64,000 nucleotides of DNA from Salvia splendens (GCF_004379255.2 NC_056038.1:11508729-11572728), one strand, 5' to 3'. Shown: positions 22,073 to 36,585, numbered from the stretch's first letter. Numbers and translations: made by a program. The notes: a model not told the origin generated them from the letters alone.

Positions 22073-22297
22073 TTGATGAGACATATGGAGTGTCATCATG
22101 GTGAGCGGGAACAAGATTGGAAATGTGTATTATCTACAAGAAGTAAGGGAACACTCCAAAGATTAAGAGTAAAGTATTGCAGCGCATTAATGTTGTCGGA
22201 AATAAACCATGTGTCATTGAAAAACTTGGCAACAGTATCAAAGCATTTTGAAGAATATGGGAAAAACAATGATATAGATGTGAAAAAATTATTGTAA
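22073..22297 (+). CDS. Short unrecognised ORF inside the Harbinger-type element
   Basis: A 74-residue ORF with many charged residues and the stretch LQRLRVKYCSALMLSEINHV. I do not recognise it. It lies between the left end and the tandem repeat of the element, so it may be a degraded element gene or chance. Confidence 0.2.
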   Translation: MMRHMECHHGEREQDWKCVLSTRSKGTLQRLRVKYCSALMLSEINHVSLKNLATVSKHFEEYGKNNDIDVKKLL

Positions 22298-22439
22298 ACT
22301 TCAAGCGTTCATGAACTATTGTAGAAAACTTCATATAAATTCAATACAAGTTCTTATGTTACATTAATATCTTGTTCACTATTTACTTCACTGTTACATT
22401 AAGGAAACCAATGTGATCCTTGCCACGGTTAAGTGAAGT

Positions 22440-22995
22440 GTCTTTGATATTTGCGTATAGTGATGTATTTTGTTAACAACAGTGAAGTAAAAACATGTTT
22501 ATAGTGATGTTTCTTTAATTTTTGGCTATAGTGATGTATTTTATTAACAACAGTGAAGTAAAAACATGGTTATAGTGATGTGTTCCACGGTTAAGTGATG
22601 TTTCTTTGATTTTTGGCTATAGTGATGTATTTTTATTAACAACAGTGAAGTAAAACATGGTTATAGTGATGTGTTCCACGGTTAAGTGATGTTTCTTTGA
22701 TTTTTGGCTATAGTGATGTATTTTATTAACAACAAAGAAGTAAAAACATAGTTATAGTGATGTAATCCAGGGTTAGAGTGATGTTTCTTTGATTTTTGGC
22801 TATAGTGATGTATTTTGTTAACAACAGTGAAGTAAAAACATGGTTATAGTGATGTGTTCCACGGTTAAGTGATGTTTCTTTGATTTTTGGCTATAGTGAT
22901 ATATTTTATTAACAACAGTGAAGTAAAACATAGTTATAGTGATGTAATCCAGGGTTAGAGTGATGTTTCTTTGATTTTTTGTTATAGTGATGTAT
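22440..22995. repeat. Tandem repeat, unit about 90 bp
   Basis: Roughly six copies of a unit contain GGCTATAGTGATGTATTTTA, TTAACAACAGTGAAGTAAAA and TTCCACGGTTAAGTGATGTT. Within each unit TATAGTGATGT occurs twice, so the unit itself looks like an older duplication. No coding function is seen. Confidence 0.8.
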
Positions 22996-23299
22996 TTTTG
23001 GACATACAATTCATAGCCGTTGCCTTTGAATTTTTTTTAATTAAAAAACCGATTAAAAATAAAAAAAATTTCACTTCCCAAAATAATATATCCGTTTATT
23101 ACCGTTTTTTACCACTTTTTTATTTTTTTATTTTTTTCCCCCAAAAATACACACTTTCATCTATAAATACCCCCACTTTCACACCCAAAAATTCACATCA
23201 AACTACACAATTCTCATCTTCATTCTCCCATATCCATCCTCATCTTCATTCTCCCATATCCATTTTCATCTTCATTCTCTCATACCCTACAACATAACA

Positions 23300-24918
23300 A
23301 TGTCCGGCCAAGCCGATGACCACCCGCCCACTCACGGTTGGAACCCCGAATGGTTCGGTTCACAACCGTTTCCTAGTCCGGAAACGGAATATTCGGCCCC
23401 TCCTCAAACCCAAGATTCAGGCGTTCCGGGTGGCTACCGGCCATACCCAATCGACGACCAAGGTGCCTCCGAAAGGCGATACGGGTGGACACCGGAGCCT
23501 AGGCCGACCTCCCCCTCCCAAACTCCGCCTCCTCCTACTCGCGGTGTCCGAACACCGTACACTCCGGCGGAGATGGATAAATTATTCAATGCGTACTTGA
23601 AAATCTTCGAAGATGCGGTGGTTGGCACGAACCAATCCGGCGATCACTTTTGGTGGCGCGTCTCTCACCGGTACAATGAAAACCGGCCGACGGGAACGAT
23701 CGAGCGCAACGAGAGTATGGTGCGCAACTCCATCGGCCGAGCCAACGAAGAAATTGGCAAGTTCAATGGCTATTTCCTCCAGGAGATCCGGAATGCCGGG
23801 AGCGGCCGAGCGAGGTCGACATCATCACTGCCGCGCTGAGCACCTACCAATCCATGAACGGCAAGTCATTCAAGTACCTCAATGTTTGGCAAGACACGCG
23901 GACGCACCCGAAGTATATGGGAGGCGTAACATCCTCCTCTAGCGGCTCCTCCAAACGGTCAAGGTCGGTATCCCTATCCGACACCGGCTCCGAAGAAGTG
24001 GCTAGCCAACTCGCCGGAGCTAACTTGGGTAGCCCCGACGCCGGACCAAGTGGTTCCCGACGCCGACCGCAAGGAAGGAAGAAGGCGGAGGCCGACCGCC
24101 GTCGCGCCGCGACTCCATCTGCCCCCGCTCCCGAACCCGCTCCCTTTGCGCCACCTCCACCCCCGAACAACTCGCTGTGGATGCTCTTAGAGCATCTCCA
24201 GTGGGCGGACATCCCACTAGGACATCCACTAGGACATCCCAAAAACACCTCCTGCCACGTCACTAGGACTTCCCATCCCACTGCCACGTCACTAGGACAT
24301 CCCCTGCACAATCCGCCCTTCCCATCGCCCTTCCCACTAGGACATCCGGCAATAAAAAAAATCACAATAATTTAATTACGTAAAAACATAAATATAATTT
24401 TGACATTGAATACGGGAAAGCAAAATACGGGCAAAAATACATATTCATAAAACATAAAAAAAACATAGTTAGAAAAAAAAGCAAAATACATAGTCATTCG
24501 AAAAAAGAAAAATACATAATCCAACATCCCCGGCTCACTCCGCGTTGAAATGAAGTTCAACGAGCCGTATATATAGAGTTTTTTTTTTTAAATAATAATT
24601 TCCGGACGTCCGACCGGGACGTCCGACCCTTGCCACAGTGGCGGACGTCCGCCTACCCGTCGCCGGGACGTCCGAGGACACCCGACGTCCTCACGGGACG
24701 TCTGTATCCGACCCTAAACGCCACAATGGCGGACGTCCCGGTCGCCCGTCGCGACGTCCGACCGGATGTCCGACCGGACGTCCGCCATTGGAGATGCTCT
24801 TAGGCCAACTCAATATGGCCGATAGGTCAACTATGACCCCCACGCAACTTCAAACGCACGAGACCATGATATTAGGTCTCCAAAAACAATTGGGGTTAGT
24901 GCCGCCGGATGAGTAGTC
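23300..24918 (+). pseudogene. SANT/Myb-like, NAM-associated type protein, broken by frameshift and MITE
   Basis: The first part (23300-23839) starts MSGQADDHPPTHGWNPEWFG, has a proline-rich region, then a SANT/Myb-like segment: YTPAEMDKLFNAYLKIFEDA, FWWRVSHRYNENRP, ERNESMVRNSIGRANEEIGK. Near 23,810 a frameshift leads to EVDIITAALSTYQSMNGKSF, KYLNVWQDTRTHPKY and a serine-rich part, then a basic segment (SGSRRRPQGRKKAEADRR). At 24,187 the frame is interrupted by a 610-bp element and resumes at 24,803 with GQLNMADRSTMTPTQLQTHE and ends LVPPDE at 24,918. Proteins of this kind are often the second, DNA-binding protein of Harbinger-type elements, which fits its place here. The call rests on motif resemblance. 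Confidence 0.7.
24190..24799. mobile_element. Tourist-type MITE inside the SANT/Myb-like ORF
   Basis: The ends are GAGCATCTCCAGTGGGCGG and, on the other strand, GAGCATCTCCAATGGCGGAC, flanked by TTA at 24187-24189 and 24800-24802. Taking it out rejoins the ORF as LWMLL-GQLNMADR. The left side repeats ACTAGGACATCCC; the right side repeats GGACGTCCG, a near-palindrome. There is no ORF of its own. Confidence 0.88.
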
Positions 24919-25262
24919 TTCCTCGGGTAATATTAGCCAATAATTATGTAATTTTTAATTTTTAGGAGTTTAATTATGTAATTTTTAATTTTTAGTATTT
25001 TAATTATGTAATTTTTAATTTTTAGGATTTTAATTATGTCTTTTTTATTTTATTTGTAATTTGTAATATTTATTGTGGTTTTTTAATGAATTTTAATATT
25101 ATGGAAATATTTTTGTTTAATTGAATTTTAAATTGAATTGTGCTCGTCCTTGCGGAAGAGCACAGCTGTGGGTGTTGTGCTCTTGCCAGAGAGCAGGCAT
25201 GAATAGTGGCGTTGTGCCCACAACCGTGCTCGCTGGCAAGAGCACGGTTGTGGATGCTCTAA

Positions 25263-27189
25263 CTTAATTAAATTGTTGTACTATATTCAACTTATCTTTA
25301 GTAAGATTAATTAATTGTTAAGTATAAATTAAATTAATTACTTGGACTCATTTTCCTTTAATTTATATAATTAAGGGAGAAAGCTTCAATAAGCGAGCCT
25401 AATTATATAATTAATTTCTAATTAATGACAGGCATGAGACTAATTCTTGAGCTTGCATAACCAATTTAAATGCCTAGGCATGGAGTTAATCAAATACTCC
25501 AAGATTGAATTAAATCTTTCGATTTAATTAAGTAATTAATTTACATAAGATTAATTAAATATCTTGATTTAATTTAAGTAACTCTTTGAATTTTAGTCTT
25601 TGGAGTCAATAATTCCAAGTAATTAAATCCCTCGATTCAATTAAAGTAAAGAGATAATGCTTGAAATAACAAGACGATATATGGAATGCATATTCCAATC
25701 GAATAGGTGATATTACTTGAATCTAAATAGCTTATTGTGTTTTCTCCAAGTAGGGCGATCAAAAAACGTAACTTTCAGGCGAAGAATCATTTATAGAAAA
25801 TGGAAACATACAAAATGTGGGCTTTTCTATTCTTCGCTTTAGTGTGAATGCAACTATGAAATATTTTCAAAGAGCTATGATATTAATATTTTTTTGATAA
25901 CCCGAACGCAAGTTTGTTGTTTATTAAAGTTTTTTGGTTGTCATAAATGTGTGTTTCATGTAATAGTCTCATGTGATGTCTATCTGTTTGATTATGTCAA
26001 AAAATGATAATCGAATTTGGATTCTAACAAAGAGAAATATTGATCCATATTAGAACTAATGTACACGTGACTATGTGTCATCAAGTGGATTAGTTGATCC
26101 GGTGATCGTATGTAAAATATGGTCATCTCCCAAACACATAAAGAATGTTTAGATATGGTTGGAATATGTATTATTACTATTATCATTAATCCTATTATTA
26201 TTATTTGAGTATGTATTATTGAATAAATATAGCAAATTAATCCTAGTAGGATCTTTTGTTTGATGAGGGAACAATAACATGACATAACAAAGGTATGGCG
26301 AAAGGAATGGGGTGGGAGAGATCTCTGTTGCAGATGTCATTATTCCTTTATTATTCTTCAATGAAAATCAAATTATTTATATTTAAACTTGTGAAGGGAT
26401 GGAGTAAAAAACAATTTCCATATCATTCAAGCAGTCAAGTGGGATCCATATTAAGTAATACTGCTGTCACAATCCTTTGACTTTTTAATAAAATACTCTC
26501 CCCGTTGTTAAAAAGTAGTCTAGAATAACATTATTTTAATGAGAAATTGAAAAAAAAAATAAAAAAATAAAAAAAAAATAAAGAAAGATTTAGAGAAAAA
26601 ATGGATAAAATATAAAAGAGAAACTTTTCATATTTAAAAAGAAAATTATTTTTTATGGACAATCTAAAATGACAAATTAAGATTAAACATTCACCGAAAC
26701 TGAAGGCATGTTGCACAAATATTAATAGTGTTTAACTTGCTAGGTTGACAAAGCTTAAATGGAATTAATTAAATCAATTAGCTGTCAATATTAGTAATAT
26801 TAAAGCGATTAACTTGTCTATGTAGACCAAACCTCAAATGGAATTTTAATTAAATGTACAATTTTCAATTTTTCATTGTATTTTAACTTCGCACACAAAC
26901 TTTGAAAGTTGGATACAAATATATTAATTTAAATATTAAGATAAAATTTACACAAACTAAACATAGTTTTAAAATTGAATCTAACATCACAGTTGCCATG
27001 ATGCCCCTTCCTTAATATGATATCTTTAAACTTTTGTATCATATGGAGTACTCTCTATGTTATAAGTAAATTTTTTTTAAGTTCTACTGCCATGGATTAT
27101 TTTTTATTTTTACCAATAGGAAATTAGTTACACTCTTATTATTTTTATTTTTACCAAAAGGAAATTAGTTACTCTCTTGTTAATTAGTA
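25263..27189. other. AT-rich region without a recognised gene
   Basis: Long tracts of AATTAATT-type sequence and no coding signal. I see nothing functional in it. Confidence 0.4.
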
Positions 27190-27408
27190 CTCCCTCCGTC
27201 CCCCAAAGTTTGTCCCATTTTACCATTTTCGTCCGTCCCACAAAGTTTGTCTCACTTGGAATCTTACCAAAAATAGACATTAAATACACCCTCAATCTCC
27301 TCAATGTGAGACCCTTATTCCACTACACACCTTCATTTACTACAAGGTCAAACAATTTCTTAAAACTCGTGCTGAGTCAAATTGGGACAAATTTGGGGTC
27401 GGAGGGAG
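27190..27408. mobile_element. Stowaway-type MITE
   Basis: Starts CTCCCTCCGTCCCCCAAAG and ends in the inverted form (CTCCCTCCGACCCCAAA on the other strand). TA duplications lie at 27188-27189 and 27409-27410. The 219-bp length and ends are typical of Tc1/mariner-related Stowaway elements. Confidence 0.88.
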
Positions 27409-28350
27409 TATTGTTTTTTTTATTTTAATTTTTCAAAAAAAAATTTACTTTCTTTATCTCTCATATTTTCTTCTTTTTTTTACTTTATTCTTCCTTCAGG
27501 TAACTCAATAAATATCATTTTCTTAAATCAAACGGTCAAAAGAAATTAATCACTTGTAGGAAGACCTGTAGAGCTTAATTTATGGGTACCTTTTGATTTT
27601 ATGGACAAATTTGAAAATTAAGAATAAATAAGCACCTCTCTTGTCCCATTAATTGTCTCATTTTCATCTGGTCCTCATTAATTGTCTCATTTCATTTTTA
27701 TTATTTTTGATAAATTAACCACATATTCCACTAACTCATTCTACTTATAATTATTATAAATTTATACTCCATCCGTTCATGAAAAAGATCTCATTTGGCC
27801 ATTTTTTGGGTATCCATAAAAATAATCTAATTTCTAAAAATGGAAAGATTCTTCTCTCTCTTATCTTAACCACTTTTTCTCCTTCTCTTTATTACTTTAT
27901 CAATTTGTTATTAAACTCGTCTCTTCCACATATAAGACTATTTTTTTAAGAACTGGTGATGTATAAAAGTAGGTTTTACAATTCACTAACTTTTTTCTCA
28001 TTTTTTCTCTATTAAGTTACACAATTTCTTAAAATCCGTGACGGACAATTATAAAATAATTAATGAGGGATAGATGGTGTACTATAATTTTTTTTCTTCA
28101 TAAATTGAATATAAAATCTCTTTTTGACGTAACAATGCTTCATTAAAATGCTATCGTTTTACATGAAGTAGCGCAATATCAACAAATATTCAGATTCAAT
28201 TTGAGGAAAGTATATAACAATATTAAAGTTTGCATATTCATTTACTTTCCAAGTTTGTAAAATGAGTGTAACTTTAATTCTGTTTTGTATCAGTCTAGTT
28301 ACTTTGAGACTTAATTACAAAATCATTTATCATTGAAACCTAAATAAATA
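27409..28350. other. AT-rich intergenic region with MITE fragments
   Basis: Holds pieces that look like parts of Stowaway-type elements (around 27,640 and 27,768, ACTCCATCCGTTCATGAAA) but without two clear ends. No gene is seen. Confidence 0.35.
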
Positions 28351-28624
28351 CGTCATCCATTTCATAAAAATATGGACAGTTAATATGGATAGAGAATTAA
28401 GACAAATTGGTTAAGTAAGAGAGAAGGGGGAATGATAGTTAAAGCAATGCATGTTAGTGGATAGTGGGACACATATTGTTAGTAGTGTTTAATGGTAGTA
28501 TAAGTCGTGAATAAGTTGATGTATAAGGTACTAAATTGTGATAATTTTATAAAAGTTGAATGCATATATTTTTGTGGGGCTAACGAAAATGGAAAGTTCA
28601 CATGTTTTTATGGAACGAAGGGAG
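28351..28624. mobile_element. Diverged Stowaway-type MITE
   Basis: Starts CGTCATCCATTTCATAAAAA. The other end, inverted, is CTCCCTTCGTTCCATAAAAA. TA lies on both sides (28349-28350, 28625-28626). The left end has lost the usual CTCCCTC form. Confidence 0.6.
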
Positions 28625-28827
28625 TAAATAAAGTTGGTTATGATCAGCCAGCTAGTTTTCCATGCATGTCACTATCTGCAGCTGCAAGCAGACTGTTTAC
28701 AAATATGCAAACATGATTAAGTATGATTAAACTAATTAATGTGAAATTAATTTGGTATGATACATACATGTTTGAACGTTGAAGTAAAATATCTATGACA
28801 GGCAATCATAGAGTTGACCTGGTTAGG

Positions 28828-28835
28828 GTATATAC
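28828..28835. promoter_or_regulatory. P1BS-like site upstream of the PHT1 pseudogene
   Basis: GTATATAC fits GNATATNC. It lies about 750 bp before the pseudogene start, so it could be a relic of a phosphate-responsive promoter or chance. Confidence 0.3.
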
Positions 28836-29584
28836 CATTACATGCCGGAGATTATTCTTCATTAATTATATTAATATTGCTAATTATATCAACTCATCAT
28901 GTATGCAGCTCAACTCACTCTTCTATATAATTGCCACTAATCTTCAATACCACTATCCAATCCCTTCTACTCGTATTCTCTCCTCCATCGGCCGTCTACT
29001 TTCAGATACAACTCAATCCATCAATTCAGTAATCATTTCCTTAATTAGAAAGCTGCATTTTCATCATTTTGACATTAGCAACATATGATTAGATGATTTA
29101 TGTGATTACATTAGCATTAGATGTAGGTTTCAGATTAGTAGTATTTCTCTTGGACAATTATATGATAGCTGCCACTACGGCAAAAAGTTTGGATAAGAAC
29201 AATTTTTAATGCTATTAAGGATACTAATTTGTGTGTTGAATATACCACCAACGCTGCAAAAAGTGTTCTTATTGTTGGTATCCCAACTAAAATTACGGAC
29301 ACAAGTAGAAGTGTCCTAAAAAGCAAAAGATTAAGATAATTTGTCTTCAACTTAGTACGCTTTTTTTTACATCATAAATTTTGGTTATTTTTTAAAATTT
29401 CCACATGTTAATAATTGCGTTTATATTCTATTAATCACCTTGTTTAATTTATTCAATAATTATTGTACCAACTATTTTCTTCAACATGTTATAACGATCA
29501 TATACTTGAATCTAAATACGAGTTCAACATTACTGATCATGAATTCGTTGTTACAGTGGTAGTGGAAGAGGAAGTAGTAAAACA

Positions 29585-30577
29585 ATGGGTAGGCAGCAAT
29601 TAGAAGTGCTTAATGCACTTGACGTTGCCAAAACACAACTCTACCATTTCACAGCCATTGTGGTTGCCGGAATGGGCTTCTTCACAGACGCCTACGACCA
29701 CGCCGCCTTCTCATTGATAGTCTCCGCCGCCTTCGACCACGCCTTCCACTCCCCTTCCTACGAGCAGAACGCCGCCGCCTCATGTTCGGCGCCATCCCCG
29801 CCGCCCTCACCTTCTACTGGCGGATGAAGATGAGAAAATCGAAAAGATCTCTCAAGGAAACAACTTCGGCCTTCTATCAAAGGAGTTTTTAAAGCGGCAC
29901 GGGCTCCATCTCTTCGGGACCACCTCCACGTGGTTCCTTCTCAACATCGCCTTCTACAGCCAGAACCTATTCCAGAAAGACGTCTTCTCGGCAATAGGGT
30001 GGATCCCGCCGGCGAAGACCATGAACGCCATCGGGGAGGTGTACAAGCTCAAACACTGATCGCGCTCTGCAGCACGGTTCCCGGGTACTGGTTCACGGTG
30101 GCGTTCATCGACATCATCGGGCGGTTCGCCATCCAGATGCTCGGGTTCTTCTTCATGACGGTGTTCATGTTCGCCATCGCCATCCCTTACGATCACTGGA
30201 CGAAGAGACACAACAGGATGGGGTTCGTGATAATGTACGCGCTGACGTTCTTCTTCGCTAATTTCGAGCCCAACGCCACGACGTTTGTGGTGCCGGCGGA
30301 GATATTTCTGGCGAGGCTGAGGTCGACGTGCCACGGGATATCAGCTGCGGCTGGAAAGGCGGGAGCCATCGTCGGAGCTTACGGGTTTCTCTACGCTGTA
30401 CAGAATAAAGACAAAACCAAGACGGATGCCGGATTCCCGCCGGGCATTGGGGTGAAGAATGCTTTGATTGTTCTTGGAGTGATTAATTTTCTTGGAATGA
30501 TTTGCACGTTGGCGGTGCCTGAGGCCAAGGGTAAATCGCTGGAAGAAGCATCACAAGAAAATATGGAAGAAAGCTGA
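29585..30577 (+). pseudogene. PHT1 phosphate transporter pseudogene with several deletions
   Basis: The N-terminus is typical ([28 protein letters not shown]), but the next residues ([12 protein letters not shown]) belong after the intron of the intact gene, so roughly 150 codons including the [13 protein letters not shown] signature are gone. Three further junctions lack sequence: after NAAAS before [13 protein letters not shown], after WRMK before [14 protein letters not shown], and after GEVYK before [10 protein letters not shown]. The frame changes at several of these. From about 30,050 to 30,577 the C-terminal half is open and well conserved ([29 protein letters not shown]), ending QENMEES. 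The rest is so well kept that the deletions look fairly recent. No working transporter can be made. Confidence 0.9.
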
Positions 30578-31419
30578 TTTGTATCATATTCATTGAATGC
30601 GCAAGTATGTTTTATATGCTATTTGCTTTTGATTCACATTTACTATTACATTTGTATTCTTTTCTTCTATTGGTTTAGTTTGGAAGATTTTGTAATTTGG
30701 CTCTCATTTAATTATGAGATTGGTGTTTATGTTTGAAGAAAAATATAAATTTTTAATTTCCGTATCAAGTTTGTATACAGTATACTGTTAATTTTTCTGA
30801 GTATATAAAATACAAACGACATAGAGGAAGCAAAGGTGGTTAGAATTGGCGATGTAAGAGAAATGAGGGGTAAGAGTTTTTATATAGAAGTGGCAATTTA
30901 AAGTTGAGAGGGAAATGAGAAGTAAGATTATTTATAGAAATTTTAGGTCACGTCATTAGCCATTAGCCACGGCTATACATGAGCCACGATGGTGACCATG
31001 ATGGCCACCACAACCGTGAAACATGATCGTGGTCCTGATCAAGGGACAAACCATGAATCCATGATAGTAATAGATACTCCTGTTTTAGAAATCTTAATCA
31101 TACACACCACTTCTAGTCAAAGCTTTCAATGACTAGTTAGAAAGTTATAGAAACCATACTCTTATGTTTTCCTATGTGGCATTAGTAAAATACCTTAAAA
31201 AACTAATTTGCATTAATAATAGACAAATCTTCTAGAACCGCAAACTTATGATATGTCCAATGAAGTCTCAATAAATATGAAAACTCCCTCAAAACAAAAG
31301 TACTTGAACAACTGCCATGAAGTTGTTTCACCATTGATGACTAGACAATGGCGTTATTTAAAACTGCAACGAATACTAAGGAAACAACTGAGCCATCGAG
31401 TAATATCGGGGGAAAAAAA
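30578..31419. other. Intergenic region between PHT1 pseudogene and MDH
   Basis: Presumed 3' regions of two convergent loci. No gene or clear element is seen. Confidence 0.4.
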
Positions 31420-33749
<2,330 letters not shown>

Positions 33750-34479
33750 TAGATCTATGATCTGAAGAATCGATGGAAACGAAGATAGCTTTTTGAGTGT
33801 TTCGAGAGAGCGGAGAAGGAGAGATGAAGAAAGAGTGAAAGAGTGTGAGGATACTTATCAGCAGAAAATTTGGACAGAGCCAAGGGAAGAAGTCAATACG
33901 ACGTCGTTGCCATGTTGTGGATGTATGTCAAGATTGGAAATTTTAATTTTCTTTTTTTCTGTCCACTGAAAATAAAGTACTACTGGTAGTATTAAAAATT
34001 TATTCTGATGAAAATGAGTTGATAGTAATTATCATTAAATACAAATTGATATTTCAGTAAAGTGGATCAGAAACCATAAAAGATAGTAATACTCTTAGGT
34101 ATTATTCGGTTGTCATAACTAATTATAACTATATAATAATTCATGTAATATAATTATCATATAATTATCTATCTAAAATTAAGTTACAAGATTCAATCTC
34201 ATTAGCCAAACACACTATATATTTAATTTATAATAATTCATGTAATATAATTATCATATAATTATCTATCTAAGATTAAGTTACAAGATTCAATCTCATT
34301 AGCCAAACACACTATATATTTAATTTAATCTTGAATGTACAATCTTGTCAAAAGGATAGTAAAAGGTCACTTTGTTATTTGTGACATTTGGAATATTTAA
34401 AATGTAAACATTTGTTATTGTTATCTTTTGAAATATTTAAAACTAATAGTACTATTTTAATAGTACTATTTTAATACTA
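33750..34479. other. MDH upstream region with a tandem duplication
   Basis: Upstream of MDH the sequence is AT-rich. From about 34,137 to 34,330 a segment of roughly 98 bp (AATTCATGTAATATAATTAT and on to CACACTATATATTTAATTTA) occurs twice in a row. The same family, starting TTCGGTTGTCATAACTAA, also occurs at about 46,052-46,250, so this is a MITE with an internal duplication. Confidence 0.5.
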
Positions 34480-34742
34480 CTCCTTCCGTTTCTTTATAGT
34501 TTGGTCGTTTTTCCATTTCGGGAAATTCCTTCATAGTTGAGTCATTTCCATATATGCTAACTTTTTTCTCTTTATTACTTTACTCTCTTTACTTATTCTC
34601 TCTACTTTATTCATTTTATACTTTATTCTCTCTACATTTTCATCTCTCTTACTTTTTTATCTATTTATTTAACACACCCAACATTTCTTTCTAAAACTTT
34701 GTGCCGAAAAGTTTCGCCTCCATTATGAAGAAACGGAGGAAG
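34480..34742. mobile_element. Stowaway-type MITE
   Basis: Starts CTCCTTCCGTTTCTTTATAG; the other end, inverted, is CTTCCTCCGTTTCTTCATAA. TA lies at 34478-34479 and 34743-34744. Confidence 0.8.
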
Positions 34743-35468
34743 TATTATTTATTGTACAAATTTCATATTAAAATTCAAAATGTCTTCTAAATTCTCTATT
34801 TTTCAAATATAAAGATAGTACTATAATTATTTGTTATTAAGGTTCTTTTAAATTAGATTATTACTATTATTTATTGTAACTAAAAGAAAGTTCTTGTAAT
34901 CTCAACCTGAAATTTAAGTTTCTTTTACTTTTATTCGCTTGACCACCTATTTATGTGATAGTACTACCACATTTGTAATTATGGGAAGAGGGAAGCAATG
35001 TGATTGCATTCTCGAGTGTTTGATATCATTTCTAAATTGGGAAAGCGGGACAAGAAAAGAACCTTATTTGTGTGAATTTACGTAATCTCGTACCCCATAT
35101 GTCTCTTAATTTCCATATTAAAGTTAATAGTTCATGACGACACGTCGTTTTCCTCGCACTTAGTACCCGTAACCGGTGTAATTAAAACCTTTTAAATGTA
35201 TATTCAAAATTTAAATTGAACTTCAGAGATTCATTCGTCAAAATAATAAAAAAAAAAAGTGAACTATATAATTAGTGTTTGAATTTTCAAGGTAGAACAA
35301 AAATAATGCATGAACTTTAAAAATATCTTGGATAGTCTTTGGATTTAGAAGTTAATCTTACTCATAGTACTTTTTCACTATCTGGTGTATTTTTTCATCC
35401 AAGATGCCATCAAGACTTAAAGGGCATTTTTGGACTTTCATAAAGTTGGAGTACCTAGATACTGGGTA

Positions 35469-35921
35469 CTTCCTCCGTCCGCCATTAGGAGTTACGGTTA
35501 ACAATTTTAGTCCATCTACCATTAGGAGTCTCGGTTTGCTTTTACTATAAATGGTAGATAAACCTCACTTTCCACTAGCTCATCCTACTATCTTTTCTCA
35601 TCTACTTTCCTTTATACTCCCTCCGTCCCACAATAATTGTCACTCTTATTGTGGGCACGGGTTTTAAGAATTATAAAGAAAAGTTGGTTGGAAAAGTTAG
35701 TGGAATGTGAGAACCACTTTTTTATATTGACTTTATAATAAAATGTGAGTGAAGTGAATTAGTGAAATGTTCGACCTACTTACCATTGGTAAAATAAAAT
35801 GTGACAATTATCATTGGATGGGCCAAAATAGAAAAGAGTGACACTTATTGTGGGACGGAACGAATATTTCTTAAAACCCGTATCGAACTCAAATGGGACT
35901 CCTAATGGCGGACGGAGGGAG
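35469..35921. mobile_element. Stowaway-type MITE, host of a second one
   Basis: Starts CTTCCTCCGTCCGCCATTAG and ends in the inverted form CTCCCTCCGTCCGCCATTAG, with TA at both sides. It is interrupted by another Stowaway at 35617-35864. Without it the element would be about 200 bp. Confidence 0.85.
35617..35864. mobile_element. Stowaway-type MITE nested in a Stowaway
   Basis: Starts CTCCCTCCGTCCCACAATAA; the other end, inverted, is TTCGTTCCGTCCCACAATAA. TA lies at 35615-35616 and 35865-35866. Confidence 0.85.
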
Positions 35922-36091
35922 TATGCTATTTTCTATCTCTCTCTAGTATTGATATTATGATATTTTCATATAGTTTGGGTACCAGAAATGATATTTTTTC
36001 ACTTCACATTTTCAATCATTTTATGTTAAATTCTCTTTCTCTCTCTTTCTTTAGAAATTTTAAAAGTAAAAAATTAAAATAAAAAATACTA

Positions 36092-36345
36092 CTCCCTTCG
36101 TCCCAGATAATTTGTCTCATTTTTCCATTTCGGTCTGTCCCACATAATTTGTCTTATTTAACTTTTTACCATTTTTTTATAGTAGACCTCATATTCTACT
36201 AACTCATTCTTACTCACATTTTATTATAAAACTAATATATAAAAGTATGACCCACATTCCACTAACTTTTTCAACCCACTTTTCATTACATTTCTTAAAA
36301 CACGTGCCCAGTCAAAGTGAGACGGATTATCTGGGACGGAGGGAG
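36092..36345. mobile_element. Stowaway-type MITE
   Basis: Starts CTCCCTTCGTCCCAGATAAT; the other end, inverted, is CTCCCTCCGTCCCAGATAAT. TA lies on both sides (36090-36091, 36346-36347). Confidence 0.88.
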
Positions 36346-36585
36346 TATGAAATTCTTTTACTTTTATAATTTTAAGAGAAAAAGAGAGAAAGAAGATTTG
36401 ACATAAAATTATTGAAAAAGAGAAGTGAAAAATATCATATCATGTAGCCAAACTATATGAAAATATCATATCATGTACTAGAGAGATATAGAGAAAATAT
36501 CATACCTAATACCCAAATATCCTAATTTTATGAAAGTCTAAAAATACCCTCATGTCTTGGGGACATTTTCGATGGACAAATAGGT

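Larger units (their letters stand above)
21873..25259. mobile_element. PIF/Harbinger-type element carrying a SANT/Myb-like ORF
   Basis: The ends are GAGCATCCACAACGGTGG at 21873 and, on the other strand from 25259, GAGCATCCACAACCGTGC, flanked by TAA on both sides (21870-21872, 25260-25262). TAA/TTA duplications and GAGCATC ends are typical of Harbinger/Tourist elements. Next to both ends are GC-rich segments with the motif GCCAGCGAGCA or its inverse. Inside are a tandem repeat (22,440-22,995), an ORF of the SANT/Myb-like type (23,300-24,918, broken) and a second nested element (24190-24799). No transposase is present, so it would depend on one supplied elsewhere. Confidence 0.82.
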
